Assembly: GCA_030831125.1 (NCBI GenBank)
Contig: JAURLQ010000016.1
Span: 1 to 47,705 of the forward strand
Direction: 5' to 3'
DNA from: Gammaproteobacteria bacterium
GTDB taxonomy: Bacteria; Pseudomonadota; Gammaproteobacteria; Pseudomonadales; Pseudohongiellaceae
DNA length: 47,705 nucleotides
In this document: positions 6,560-15,362 of the stretch, piece after piece
How positions within the stretch are numbered: position 1 is the first letter of the stretch
Layout of the letters: every line of letters begins with the position of its first letter
The notes under the pieces: generated by a model
Seen by the model: only the letters and a program-made list of their open reading frames with translations
Database searches by the model: none
Told to the model about the DNA's origin: nothing
Translations under genes and position numbers: made by a program

Positions 6560-7783
6560 TCAGGGCACGAAGCTGGTAAATTCGTCAGGATTGCGCATAC
6601 CGGTATCCAGAATATAGTCGTTAGAAAGCTGCGCCAGTGAAGTTACGCCACTACCTCCCATGGTAATGCGGAATTCACGATCCAGCAGATCCAGCACCCG
6701 CTCCACACCAGCCTGCCCGAATGCACCCAGCCCCCAGCAATAGGGACGCCCGATACCAACGGCTGTGGCGCCCAGCGCCAGCGCCTTGAACACATCGGTT
6801 CCACGACGAATGCCACCGTCCACCATCACCGGTATACGCCCACGCACAGCTGCAATCACTTCCGGCAGACATTCAATGGTGCCACGCCCGGTATCGGTGG
6901 CGCGACCGCCATGGTTGGAAACAATAATGCCGTCACAGCCTGCTCTCACTGCAGCGTCTGCATCCTCTGCTGTTTCGAGCCCCTTGACCATGACATTCAT
7001 GCTTGTCGCATCCTTCATGCGTCCTATCACATCCCAGGTAAGCGCAGGATCAACAAGTCCTGCCGGAGGGAGCCCTTCCATCATGGGCTTCTGCTTGCCG
7101 TCGTAATGGCATTCCTCGCAGAAACGATCATCCACCCTTTGCCAGAGGGTCTGGGTTTCCACATTCCTGCCGCTTGGCAGATCTATTGTGAAACATACTG
7201 TTGTGCAGCCGGCGCGCTCGGCGCGCTGCAGCATGGCAACCGTGTTTTCCCAGCGGTTGGTGGAATACAGCTGGAACCACATCCCCTTGCCATCACGGGC
7301 TGCCATGACATCCTCTATGGGATCGGAGGCCTGGGTTGAAAGAATCATGTGATGATTCTTTGCTGCCGTTGCACGGGCTACACCGATATCAGAGTCTTTG
7401 TGAAAACCGCCGCAGCTGCCCACCGGGCTGGTGAAAATCGGCGAACCGGCTTCGGCACCAAGAAAGTTGATACTGGTATCGATGTTGCGAACATTCACCA
7501 GACGACGGGGACGAATCTGGAAACGCGTATAACCCATACGGTTTGCATGAAGGCTGCCATCACTGTCGGTACCGGAAATCAGGTAGCCATAATGGGCTGG
7601 TGGAATTTTCTCGCGGGCGATGTCTTCCATTTCAAAAATATTGATCACCTGGGAAGGGTCGGTCAGTTTCTCTCCCAGCGTTTCTTCCACTTCTGCAGCA
7701 AATGCTTCATAGGTGGTAAGCAGTGGACTACCGGCAAGAAATTGCAGGAAAGCGCGACGATAGTTGGATGGTGGATATGACAT
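6560..7783 (-). CDS. FMN-dependent alpha-hydroxy-acid dehydrogenase/oxidase
   Basis: 407 residues of the lactate dehydrogenase (LldD) / lactate monooxygenase / glycolate oxidase family, which oxidise 2-hydroxy acids to 2-keto acids using FMN. Visible landmarks are the substrate-side arginine region RFQIRPRRLVNV, the flavin loop SPVGSCGGFH, the catalytic histidine in IIVSNHGGRATDTG and the FMN-phosphate loop MVDGGIRRGTDVFKALALGA followed by IGRPYCWGL. The first 30 residues (YRRAFLQFLAGSPLLTTYEAFA) resemble a Tat signal, unusual because most family members are cytoplasmic or peripheral. SD AGAGGGG precedes the ATG. The electron acceptor and exact acid cannot be read from sequence. Confidence 0.83.
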   Translation of the reverse strand: MSYPPSNYRRAFLQFLAGSPLLTTYEAFAAEVEETLGEKLTDPSQVINIFEMEDIAREKIPPAHYGYLISGTDSDGSLHANRMGYTRFQIRPRRLVNVRNIDTSINFLGAEAGSPIFTSPVGSCGGFHKDSDIGVARATAAKNHHMILSTQASDPIEDVMAARDGKGMWFQLYSTNRWENTVAMLQRAERAGCTTVCFTIDLPSGRNVETQTLWQRVDDRFCEECHYDGKQKPMMEGLPPAGLVDPALTWDVIGRMKDATSMNVMVKGLETAEDADAAVRAGCDGIIVSNHGGRATDTGRGTIECLPEVIAAVRGRIPVMVDGGIRRGTDVFKALALGATAVGIGRPYCWGLGAFGQAGVERVLDLLDREFRITMGGSGVTSLAQLSNDYILDTGMRNPDEFTSFVP

Positions 7784-7895
7784 GCTGGCCCCTCTGGCGC
7801 GATTGGATTGGAGCCAGGCAGTAACCTGGCTGAAATTGCCTGTTTTGAATATTCCAGGATGGCAAGGACAGGTACAACATCCGTATCCCCGCGAA

Positions 7896-8504
7896 TCAGT
7901 CGAGCGACTTTAACCAAAACTCCAGGGCTTTTGAAGTGGGCTCGCTCTGATCCGTATCCTTCCAGGTGAATTGAGCCTGCAATCGGGGATGTTTGGTATA
8001 GCCCCGTTTCTGCCAGAAGCGATCCAGGGGCTGGTAATTGGGGGGTCTGAGCGGATGGTCACACGGCCTGACAACGGCACAGAAACCGATCCAATCGAAT
8101 CCTCCAAGCGTTCTGGCATGTGTCTCGCGTTCTTCAAAGAAGCGAACCCCTGCACCCTGCCCCCTATACTCCTTGCGCAGTACCGACTCTGCACAATAGA
8201 AAACCCTGGCCGGATCATAGCCATTTTCCTCAAATGGTTTCCTGAAGGCCGGCTCTTCATTGGCCATGGGAATACCGGTGGATGCCCCAACCACTGTCCC
8301 ATTATCGAAAGCCACTACCACCACTGCCTCAGGACAACGCATATAGGTTTGCAGGTACTTGCGTTCATATTCCATGTCGCCGTCGTACAGATAGGGGAAT
8401 TCCCTGAATACTGTTATTCTTAGCCTTGCAACATCATCAAGCCTCTGGCTCAGGGCAGGCCCACTGAAGCGCTTGATATCAATAGAGTTTTTCATCGCCG
8501 GCAT
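7896..8504 (-). CDS. GNAT-family N-acetyltransferase
   Basis: 202 residues. The acetyl-CoA pyrophosphate loop is seen as RKEYRGQGAGVRFFEER (R/Q-x-x-G-x-G/A) around residue 115, preceded by a beta-bulge strand VFYCAESVL. The substrate is unknown; the C-terminal half (PPNYQPLDRFWQKRGYTKHP) includes the usual late GNAT F/Y..GF-like element. Two start codons nine bases apart are possible (8504 or 8495) and neither has a clear ribosome-binding site. It stands alone upstream of the FMN dehydrogenase, separated by about 110 bases. Confidence 0.72.
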   Translation of the reverse strand: MPAMKNSIDIKRFSGPALSQRLDDVARLRITVFREFPYLYDGDMEYERKYLQTYMRCPEAVVVVAFDNGTVVGASTGIPMANEEPAFRKPFEENGYDPARVFYCAESVLRKEYRGQGAGVRFFEERETHARTLGGFDWIGFCAVVRPCDHPLRPPNYQPLDRFWQKRGYTKHPRLQAQFTWKDTDQSEPTSKALEFWLKSLD

Positions 8505-8593
8505 CCGGAAAAAAACCGATTGTAGTCGCTACAGAAGCGGATCACACCCCCTGCAGTGAATTTGAAAGTATTGTGGCAAATCAATACCTTGGC

Positions 8594-8622
8594 TTGACTG
8601 ACAAGCACCATGAGCCTATAAA
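8594..8622 (+). promoter_or_regulatory. Sigma70-type promoter of the ankyrin-DUF1592-DUF1552 operon
   Basis: TTGACT at 8594-8599 and TATAAA at 8617-8622 are separated by exactly 17 bases. They lie about 65 bases before the ankyrin start codon. A TGTGT/ACACA inverted pair (8632-8652) just downstream could be an operator but is short. Confidence 0.72.
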
Positions 8623-8687
8623 TCTGATTCTTGTGTAGTGCTCATGAACACATAAGATCAATAAGAATAAATAGTAGAGGAGCGCAC

Positions 8688-10265
8688 ATGCCCCGTAATA
8701 CCCTCATTTTCAGAGCACTCCTGATGTCAGGCCAGTTGCTGGTCGGCATGAGTGCCACTTCAACACTGTTTGCTGCAGAGCAGGATTTGCGCCTGCCGAA
8801 TGCAGCCATGAATCGCGACTTTGCCACCGTGCGGGCCCTGCTCGCGGAAGGTGTGGATCCCGACACCAAAGGTGATTTCGACACACCCGCGCTGCACTGG
8901 CTGGTACGTATCAATGACCTGGACACAGTAAAGCTGCTTCTTGATGCCGGTGCCGACCCCAATGGGACCACTGGCCTGGGAATCTCACCACTGAGCCTGG
9001 CCATCTCCAATGGCAGTACCGATATGGTTCAACTGCTTCTTGAAAATGGGGCAGATCCCAATGCTGCAGAGCCAAATGAACAAACACTCTTGATGTCTGC
9101 TGCCATAGTAGGCGAGCCCGGTGTCGTGCGTGCACTTGTGTACAAAGGCGCTGAAGTGAATGCGGTGGAACCCAACTTCGGGGAAACGCCTCTCATGCTT
9201 GCCGCTCGTGAAGGGCACAGTGATGTTGTTGGAATTCTGCTGGAAGCCGGTGCCGAACCCAACACAGCCACTTTTACAGGCGAAACACCTGCCTGGATAG
9301 CGCCAAACTCACAACGGGGCTTCGGTTTTGGTATAGGCATTATCCGGGGTGGCACACCCAAGGATCGCGGTCGTCGCGAGCCAACACCGGGTGGCATGAC
9401 CCCCTTGCATTTTGCCGCCCGCCATAATCACGTCGATGTTGCCCGCCAACTGCTTGCTGCGGGTGCAGAGCTCAATGCCCGGGAAGCCAACGATATCTGG
9501 CCTCTGCTTATGGCCATCTCCAACGACCAGATGGAAATGGCGCACTTCCTGCTCGAAAAGCCGGATGTCCTGATCAACGGTCAGGACTGGTATGGACGCA
9601 GCCCTATCTGGGAAGCAGTCTATGTCCGTAATCTCTACATCCACAATTCCACCTTCGTAAACGATGTGGAGCGCGAACCAATACTGAATTTCATCAAGGC
9701 GCTGCTTGCTGCCGGTGCTGATCCGGACGTACGCACCAAAGAAACCCCGCCGGTCCGTCATCACCTTTTGCCAACAACAGGCACACTTGAGTGGGTCGAC
9801 TTTACCGGCCAGACGCCTTTTCTGGCGGCTGCCTATGCCGGCGATGTAACGGTAATGAAGTTGCTGCTTGAATATGACGCAGATCCCCACATATACACTT
9901 ATGAAGGCACTTCACCGCTTATGGCAGCTGCCGGTGTCAATTGGGTTCTGGCTCAGACCTGGACCGAAAGCCCCGAACTCCTGCTTGAAGCAGTGCAGAT
10001 GTGTGTTTCACTCGGTATGGATGTAAACCAGGCGAACTCCATGGGAGTAACCGCACTGATGGGGGCTGCAAATCGCGGGTCCGACGACATCATCCGCTAC
10101 CTGGTAGATCAGGGAGCCGACCTGACGATGCAGGACAATGAAAGCCGTACCGCCCTCGACTGGGCAAAAGGGGTATTTCTGGCCACCCATCCTCCTGAAC
10201 CCAAACCCGATTCAATTGCCCTGATCTCACAATTGCTGACCCAACAGGGCAAAGAGGTACGCTAA
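8688..10265 (+). CDS. Exported ankyrin-repeat protein
   Basis: 525 residues from the ATG with GAGGAG upstream; an earlier in-frame GTG-type start lacks that signal. A Sec signal peptide (MSGQLLVGMSATSTLFAAEQ) precedes about ten ankyrin repeats, recognisable by their G.TPL..A...G....V..LLEAGADPN pattern, with longer insertions at about residues 220-250 and 330-370. Ankyrin stacks bind other proteins; in the periplasm this one likely scaffolds or protects its operon partners. Its stop overlaps the start of the DUF1592 gene (TAATG), indicating coupled synthesis. It is an interaction protein, with no catalytic motif. Confidence 0.85.
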   Translation: MPRNTLIFRALLMSGQLLVGMSATSTLFAAEQDLRLPNAAMNRDFATVRALLAEGVDPDTKGDFDTPALHWLVRINDLDTVKLLLDAGADPNGTTGLGISPLSLAISNGSTDMVQLLLENGADPNAAEPNEQTLLMSAAIVGEPGVVRALVYKGAEVNAVEPNFGETPLMLAAREGHSDVVGILLEAGAEPNTATFTGETPAWIAPNSQRGFGFGIGIIRGGTPKDRGRREPTPGGMTPLHFAARHNHVDVARQLLAAGAELNAREANDIWPLLMAISNDQMEMAHFLLEKPDVLINGQDWYGRSPIWEAVYVRNLYIHNSTFVNDVEREPILNFIKALLAAGADPDVRTKETPPVRHHLLPTTGTLEWVDFTGQTPFLAAAYAGDVTVMKLLLEYDADPHIYTYEGTSPLMAAAGVNWVLAQTWTESPELLLEAVQMCVSLGMDVNQANSMGVTALMGAANRGSDDIIRYLVDQGADLTMQDNESRTALDWAKGVFLATHPPEPKPDSIALISQLLTQQGKEVR

Positions 10266-12511
10266 TGCGCTTTACACTCAAACCAATTGCCTTTGTGTTT
10301 GCCGTTTTGCCGGCAATCAGTCAGGCCCAGCAATCGCCCGACATGATTAAGGACTACTGTGTCAAATGTCACAATTTCGAAGACTGGGCCGGCAAACTGG
10401 ATCTGGAATCTCTCGACTTCAACGATATGTCCCATGAAACAGAAACCTGGGAGTTGCTTATCCGCAAGATACGTGTCGGCATGATGCCGCCTGTAGGTGA
10501 GGATCGTCCTCCTGCAGAGGTTATTGAAGCCTTCGCCACTGAAGTGGAAAACCGCATAGACAGTACCGTTGAGCCTGTCCCTTTTGCCCCTGCCCTGCAC
10601 AGACTCAATCGCAATGAATATGCCAATGCAATCCGTGACATATTCGGTATGGATATTGATACAACAATGCTGCTGCCACAGGATGATGCCATTGAAGGCT
10701 TCGACAACATTGCCGCCGGCCTCGGCTTTTCACCTGCCCTGATCCAGGGCTATGCCTCTGCCGCAATGAAGGTCAGCCGCTGGGTTGTAGGCGACATGAC
10801 GGCAACTGAATCTTCCACTCATTATGATGCCCCACCCGATCTGGCACAGGACAAACATCTTGATGGCATGCCGCTTGGCACACGCGGCGGGCTGCAGATA
10901 GATCATTTCTTTCCGCTGGATGCCGAATATGAATTCGCTTTGCGCAGCGGTTTCGGGTTCCGGGGAGCCGGCACCATTGACACCATCGTCATGCTCGATG
11001 GCAAGCGTGTTGAAGTTGAAGACGCCCGCTCATTCCGACTACCGATCCCTGCCGGTCAACACAGGATTACCGTAGCACTGCTGGATAAACGCAGCCCGGC
11101 CGGCATCAACGACATCTACTCCGAATACAACATATCAGGGTCGGTATCAACGGTTGAGATCATTGGTCCTTTCAATGCAAGTGGTCCAGGGCAAACCCGA
11201 AGCCGCGAAAGAATATTCAGCTGTTATCCCTCCACCAATGACGAAGAACGCAGCTGCGCCGAACAGATTCTGGTTGATATAGCCACCCAGGCCTTTCGCG
11301 AGCCGGTTACCATTACTGAAGTCGAGCCCATCATGGCCTTCTTTGAACAGGGCCGTAATGAAGGGGATTTTGAATCCGGCATCCAGCAGATGCTGAGCCG
11401 TGTACTCATCGATCCCCGCTTCCTGTTCCGCTTCGAAGAAGAGCCCGCAGATGTTGCCCCGGGCACCGTTTACCGGATCAGCGATCTGGAACTCGCTTCA
11501 CGCCTGTCATTTTTCCTGTGGAGCAGCATTCCCGATAACGAGCTTATCGGTCTGGCTGAACAAGGCACACTGAGTGATCCGGGTGTGCTGCAACAGCAGG
11601 TTATCCGCATGCTCAACGATCCCCGCGCACAGGCGCTGGTAGACAACTTCGTGGGACAGTGGCTGTTCCTGAGACAGCTGGCAGCTCTGACGCCAGAAGC
11701 TTCAGACTGGGATGAAAACCTGCGTCAGGCCTTCATTCAGGAAACCGAACTGCTGTTTGCCAATGTCATGGCAGAAAACCGGCCGGTAACCGAACTGATC
11801 AATGCCGATTACACTTTCCTCAATGAAAGGCTGGCTGATCACTATGGTATTGAAGGCGTGCGTGGTTCCTGGTTCCGGAAAGTACCGCTTTCTGAAGACA
11901 GCCCACGCAGAGGATTGCTGGGCCAGGGTTCAATCCTGACCATCACTTCTACTGCCAGCAGAACATCCCCGGTAATCCGCGGCAGCTGGGTGCTTGAAAA
12001 CATCCTCAGCGCCCCGGTGCCGGAACCACCTCCGGGTGTTGAGACCAATCTGGATGGCGACGGTACTGTAGTGCTTACCTCATCCATCCGGGAGCGCCTT
12101 GAACAGCACCGGGCCGATGCAGTCTGTGCCTCATGCCATAACGTGATTGATCCAGTCGGCTTTGCACTTGAAAACTTCGGTCCCATTGGTGGCTGGCGTA
12201 CCTATGACGGCGACTCACCAGTTGATGCTACCGGCCGTCTGGCTGACGGCACGGAAGTGGGAAGCCCGAGCGATCTGAGAAATGCCGTAATGAGCCGCTC
12301 CAAACTGTTCGTTACTACCATGACAGAAAAACTCATGACCTATGCGCTTGGACGGGCTCTGGAGTATCATGACATGCCAACGGTGCGCTCAATACTGCGC
12401 GAGTCTGCAGATACTGATTACCGCTTTACAGATCTGGTGACCGGCATAGTGCTCAGCCCGCAGTTCAATATGCGGGTAAAGGCAGAACCAGCCGCAACAG
12501 CGGCACTGTAA
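10265..12511 (+). CDS. DUF1592-type exported di-haem c protein (DUF1587/1592/1588/1585 architecture)
   Basis: 748 residues with a Sec signal ending AISQAQQ. An N-terminal cytochrome-c-like motif CVKCH is followed by a DUF1587 segment (LHRLNRNEYANAIRDIFGMD), a carbohydrate-module-like middle region, a DUF1595/DUF1592 region (ELASRLSFFLWSSIPDNELI), a DUF1588 region with a second haem motif CASCHNVIDPVGFALENFG, and a C-terminal DUF1585 region (TMTEKLMTYALGRALEYHDMPTVR, quoted here only as the pattern around YALGRALEY). This set was described in planctomycetes and also occurs in marine gammaproteobacteria. Function is not known; the haems imply electron transfer or peroxidase-like chemistry. It sits between its ankyrin and DUF1552 partners. 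Confidence 0.82.
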   Translation: MRFTLKPIAFVFAVLPAISQAQQSPDMIKDYCVKCHNFEDWAGKLDLESLDFNDMSHETETWELLIRKIRVGMMPPVGEDRPPAEVIEAFATEVENRIDSTVEPVPFAPALHRLNRNEYANAIRDIFGMDIDTTMLLPQDDAIEGFDNIAAGLGFSPALIQGYASAAMKVSRWVVGDMTATESSTHYDAPPDLAQDKHLDGMPLGTRGGLQIDHFFPLDAEYEFALRSGFGFRGAGTIDTIVMLDGKRVEVEDARSFRLPIPAGQHRITVALLDKRSPAGINDIYSEYNISGSVSTVEIIGPFNASGPGQTRSRERIFSCYPSTNDEERSCAEQILVDIATQAFREPVTITEVEPIMAFFEQGRNEGDFESGIQQMLSRVLIDPRFLFRFEEEPADVAPGTVYRISDLELASRLSFFLWSSIPDNELIGLAEQGTLSDPGVLQQQVIRMLNDPRAQALVDNFVGQWLFLRQLAALTPEASDWDENLRQAFIQETELLFANVMAENRPVTELINADYTFLNERLADHYGIEGVRGSWFRKVPLSEDSPRRGLLGQGSILTITSTASRTSPVIRGSWVLENILSAPVPEPPPGVETNLDGDGTVVLTSSIRERLEQHRADAVCASCHNVIDPVGFALENFGPIGGWRTYDGDSPVDATGRLADGTEVGSPSDLRNAVMSRSKLFVTTMTEKLMTYALGRALEYHDMPTVRSILRESADTDYRFTDLVTGIVLSPQFNMRVKAEPAATAAL

Positions 12512-12532
12512 AAAATTAAGCGGAGACTTGAA

Positions 12533-13861
12533 ATGGCCAACTATATAAGCAAGAAACACCTGTCACGCCGGACCCTTTTGCGCGGCGCAGGTACTGCACT
12601 CGCCCTGCCACTGCTGGATGCAATGGTGCCTGCAAGCACGGCATTCGCACAGTCTGGCGCAGCACCCAAATCCCGCTTTGGTGCAATCTATTTCCCGCAT
12701 GGTGCCACCATGTCGCGCTGGACACCGGTAGATTCCGGAAAGAATTTTACCTTCAGCGAAATTCTGGAGCCGCTTTCCCCGTTCCGCGACCAGATCAATG
12801 TGATCACCAATCTGGGACATCCGCTGGCCTATGGCCCTGGCGGCGCCACAGGTAATCACAACCGTTCGTCTGCTTCCTACCTCAGTGGCTGCAAGGCTGA
12901 AACCGGTGCCATCCCGAAACTCGGCGTTACCGTTGATCAGGTTGCCGCCCAATACATGGGTCAGGATACCCCGCTGCCCTCTCTGGAACTTTCAATTGAA
13001 AACTCCAGCCTCAGTTGTGGTGAAGGTCTCAGCTGCGCCTATCGCAATACGATTTCATGGCAGAATGAGCTGAGCCCGCTGCCCATGCAGAACAATCCCC
13101 AGGTGGTGTTCGAGCAGCTCTTTGGCGATGGTGCCACTGATGAACAGCGCGCAGCCCGCAGAGCCCAGTCGCTTAGCCTGCTCGATTCAGTTACCGACCA
13201 GCTCCACAGCCTGAACAGAAGCCTGCCTGCCGCCGACAAGGTGCGTCTGGAAAGCTTTTTGACCGATGTCCGCGAAATCGAGCGCCGTATTGAACAGGCC
13301 GCACTCAAAGTGACCGACGATATTGCCGTACCGGACAAGCCCACCGGCGTCCCTGATGATATTGAGGAACACATCAAGCTTATGTACGACCTGCAGGTGC
13401 TTGCCTGGCAAACCGAAATTACCCGTATTTCCACCTTCCTGGTGGCCCAGGAACTCAGCGGTGCGGTTTATCCGCGCAGTACGGTAAGGGATTCATTCCA
13501 CACCCTGTCCCATCACTCCAACAGTGAAGACAACAAGGCCAGATTTGCCATTCTCAATAACTACCATGTCAGCCTGTTTGCCTATTTCCTCGACAAGCTC
13601 AACAGCATTCCGGACGGTGATGGTACCCTGCTCGACAATTCGCTGATTCTCTACGGCAGCGGCATGAGCGATGGTAATTCGCATAACCACGATCCGCTCC
13701 CGCTGGTACTTGCCGGTCGGGCAGGAGGTACACTGGAGGGCAACCGGCATCTGGTATTCCCGGAAAGATCGCTGATGTCGAACCTGCTCGTTTCCATGCT
13801 CGACAAAGTTGGCGTACCGCACGAAAACATGGGTGACAGCAGCGAGCCCCTGACTATCTGA
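12533..13861 (+). CDS. DUF1552 protein, Tat-exported
   Basis: 442 residues. A canonical twin-arginine signal (HLSRRTLLRGAGTALALPLL, ending ASTAFAQ) implies export of a folded protein. The mature part has DUF1552 hallmarks: RFGAIYFPHGA near the start, a GNHNRSSASYLSG loop, LSCAYRNTISW, and a late HTLSHHSN / LYGSGMSDGNSHNHDPLPLVLAG region. The latter is reminiscent of sulfatase/alkaline-phosphatase-like folds, rich in Asp/His that could bind metal. It almost always accompanies DUF1592 proteins, as here (21 bases downstream), suggesting a shared complex. GGAGA precedes the ATG. Confidence 0.82.
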   Translation: MANYISKKHLSRRTLLRGAGTALALPLLDAMVPASTAFAQSGAAPKSRFGAIYFPHGATMSRWTPVDSGKNFTFSEILEPLSPFRDQINVITNLGHPLAYGPGGATGNHNRSSASYLSGCKAETGAIPKLGVTVDQVAAQYMGQDTPLPSLELSIENSSLSCGEGLSCAYRNTISWQNELSPLPMQNNPQVVFEQLFGDGATDEQRAARRAQSLSLLDSVTDQLHSLNRSLPAADKVRLESFLTDVREIERRIEQAALKVTDDIAVPDKPTGVPDDIEEHIKLMYDLQVLAWQTEITRISTFLVAQELSGAVYPRSTVRDSFHTLSHHSNSEDNKARFAILNNYHVSLFAYFLDKLNSIPDGDGTLLDNSLILYGSGMSDGNSHNHDPLPLVLAGRAGGTLEGNRHLVFPERSLMSNLLVSMLDKVGVPHENMGDSSEPLTI

Positions 13862-13895
13862 TCCACAATCCTGTCCGGATTTTTTCAGGGATAAG

Positions 13896-13927
13896 GGCTG
13901 GCTCACATTTTTAAATGTGTGTCAGCC
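13896..13927. terminator. Long stem-loop between convergent gene ends
   Basis: GGCTGGCTCACATTT pairs with AAATGTGTGTCAGCC with only two or three mismatches, 35 bases past the DUF1552 stop. A T-run (13880-13885) precedes it rather than following it, so on the plus strand it would act only weakly as an intrinsic terminator. Confidence 0.45.
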
Positions 13928-13962
13928 GTTTGTGCGCTAACACAACCCTTTCTTTCATGGTA

Positions 13963-14289
13963 CTATCCCCGCGTTCTCACGGTACAAAGGATGTGAGCGA
14001 ATGCCGAATTTCCGCACAACAAGCCGCCTGAAACTGACAGCAGCAACTGCTTCCAAACAATCTCGACTGTCACTTTTGTCGCTTCTTGCAATTTCACTAG
14101 CACTGACCCACGTACCGCAGGGTCTACCACGATGGTTCTGCCGGTAGCCTCTGCCACAAAACGGATAAGTTCAGCAATTTCCGTATCACGGAAATTGACT
14201 GTCCAGGTTTCCTGCTGGGCAGATACAGAAATCGGCAACAGACAGAAGCCCAGCAAGGCAAAGCTGATGAGGCAGGTTTTACGCAACAT
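13963..14289 (-). pseudogene. gspD: Truncated gspD (type II secretion secretin), signal peptide and N0 domain only
   Basis: From the ATG at 14289 the frame has a signal peptide (ISFALLGFCLLPISVSAQQ) and then WTVNFRDTEIAELIRFVAEA followed by TGRTIVVDPAVRGSV, the N0 domain of GspD secretins, which docks with GspC. After about 70 residues similarity stops and the frame runs on as unrelated sequence before a stop near 13963. Normal secretins are over 600 residues with N1-N3 and the beta-barrel domain; all of that is missing. It follows gspC by 47 bases, the standard gspC-gspD order, confirming origin. It is not functional as a channel. Confidence 0.72.
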
Positions 14290-14336
14290 GGCCGGGATAT
14301 GACTCAAGGTAACTTCCGTTTCCGATTATTCTTGTT

Positions 14337-15262
14337 TCAGCGTGTATCCGTCAGGGCAAACTGCAGGGTCATGGGCCGACCTTCGCGCAGCAATAAAAAT
14401 GATACTTCAGTGGCTTCATTCATCAAGGCATAAAGCCTGGGCATGTTGGCTATATCGTTCAGCGCCAGACCATTGACCTGGGTAACCACATCATTGGTCT
14501 GCAAGCCAAGCTGCACAAATCCCTTGAGCTTTTCACCCGGACTAAGCCGGTAACCGATCAATTGTCCGTTTTCCTGGGCTGGCTGTACCCTGATGATTTC
14601 ACTCAGGGTAGCGGCAACCACTGGCAGACCCTGCTGCGTTCTGCCGGACAGTGCACCGGTGACTTCAAGCGGAATTGCCCCTGAGGGCACTGGCGGCAAC
14701 CCGACGCTGTTGCCTGCTGCAACACCGTTCACCGCTTCTGTGTAAAGCCAGACAGTTTCCTTTCTGCCATTGTTGTCGATGATCACATGATCAGCTGCAA
14801 TGGTCTCAAGCACAATACGTCCTGCCCCTGGCAAGGTATCTCCCGGCCGGTAAGAATCCTGGCGGGCATTGCCCACAATGACAGCAACACTTGTCTGCGG
14901 ATTTCCCCCCAGCATAACTCCCTGCAACAGCAGGTTCAGACTGCTGGCAACCGGCAGCTGTCTGGCTGTAATCTGCCCCCCGGGGGGCTGCCGGAAAAAA
15001 GATCCAGCGCCTGTAAAGCTGCCAGATCAACGCTGACTTCTCCTGCCAGTGCAGTTTCCGTACCCCCGGGATCTGCAACCGGTTCCACAGGCGCCATCAA
15101 GGTCAGCACGGCCACCCCTGTACGGGCCGCAATGGCCACGCCGCAAGCCAGCGCTAACAGTAATGACAACCGGATACGTCCGGCTTGTAGGCCTCTATGG
15201 CCCGGGGTCAGTGTGTACACGGCAGGAATTCTGCAATCGACAAGTTCAGGGAAGCTTATCAC
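14337..15262 (-). pseudogene. gspC: gspC (type II secretion inner-membrane protein), frameshifted
   Basis: The first frame (GTG near 15262) has a short cytoplasmic part, one membrane helix (LSLLLALACGVAIAARTGVA) and the start of the periplasmic linker DLAALQALDLFSG. The rest, in another frame, contains the homology region (RQDSYRPGDTLPGAGRIVLE) and a PDZ domain near the end (GFVQLGLQTNDVVTQVNGLA). The frames switch at a C6G6 tract (14976-14987); one extra base would join them. GspC links the inner-membrane platform to the secretin. With gspD truncated next door and no gspE onward, this is a decaying remnant, unless the homopolymer was mis-sequenced. Confidence 0.72.
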
Positions 15263-15362
15263 AACCGGATGCGGGGTTTTCCCTGTCAGCGTAGTTAACG
15301 TATTCTAGGGCCTGATAAAGCAGCAAGACAGGCTGCTCTCGCAATTCCCACCAAGAGATCAC

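Noticed and set aside
9309-9890. 193-codon minus-strand ORF inside the ankyrin gene
   Set aside because: Antisense shadow of the ankyrin repeats.
13930-13945. CGCTAAC motif resembling an attC box near the gspD remnant
   Set aside because: No complementary GTTAGCG partner or inner boxes within 150 bases on either side.
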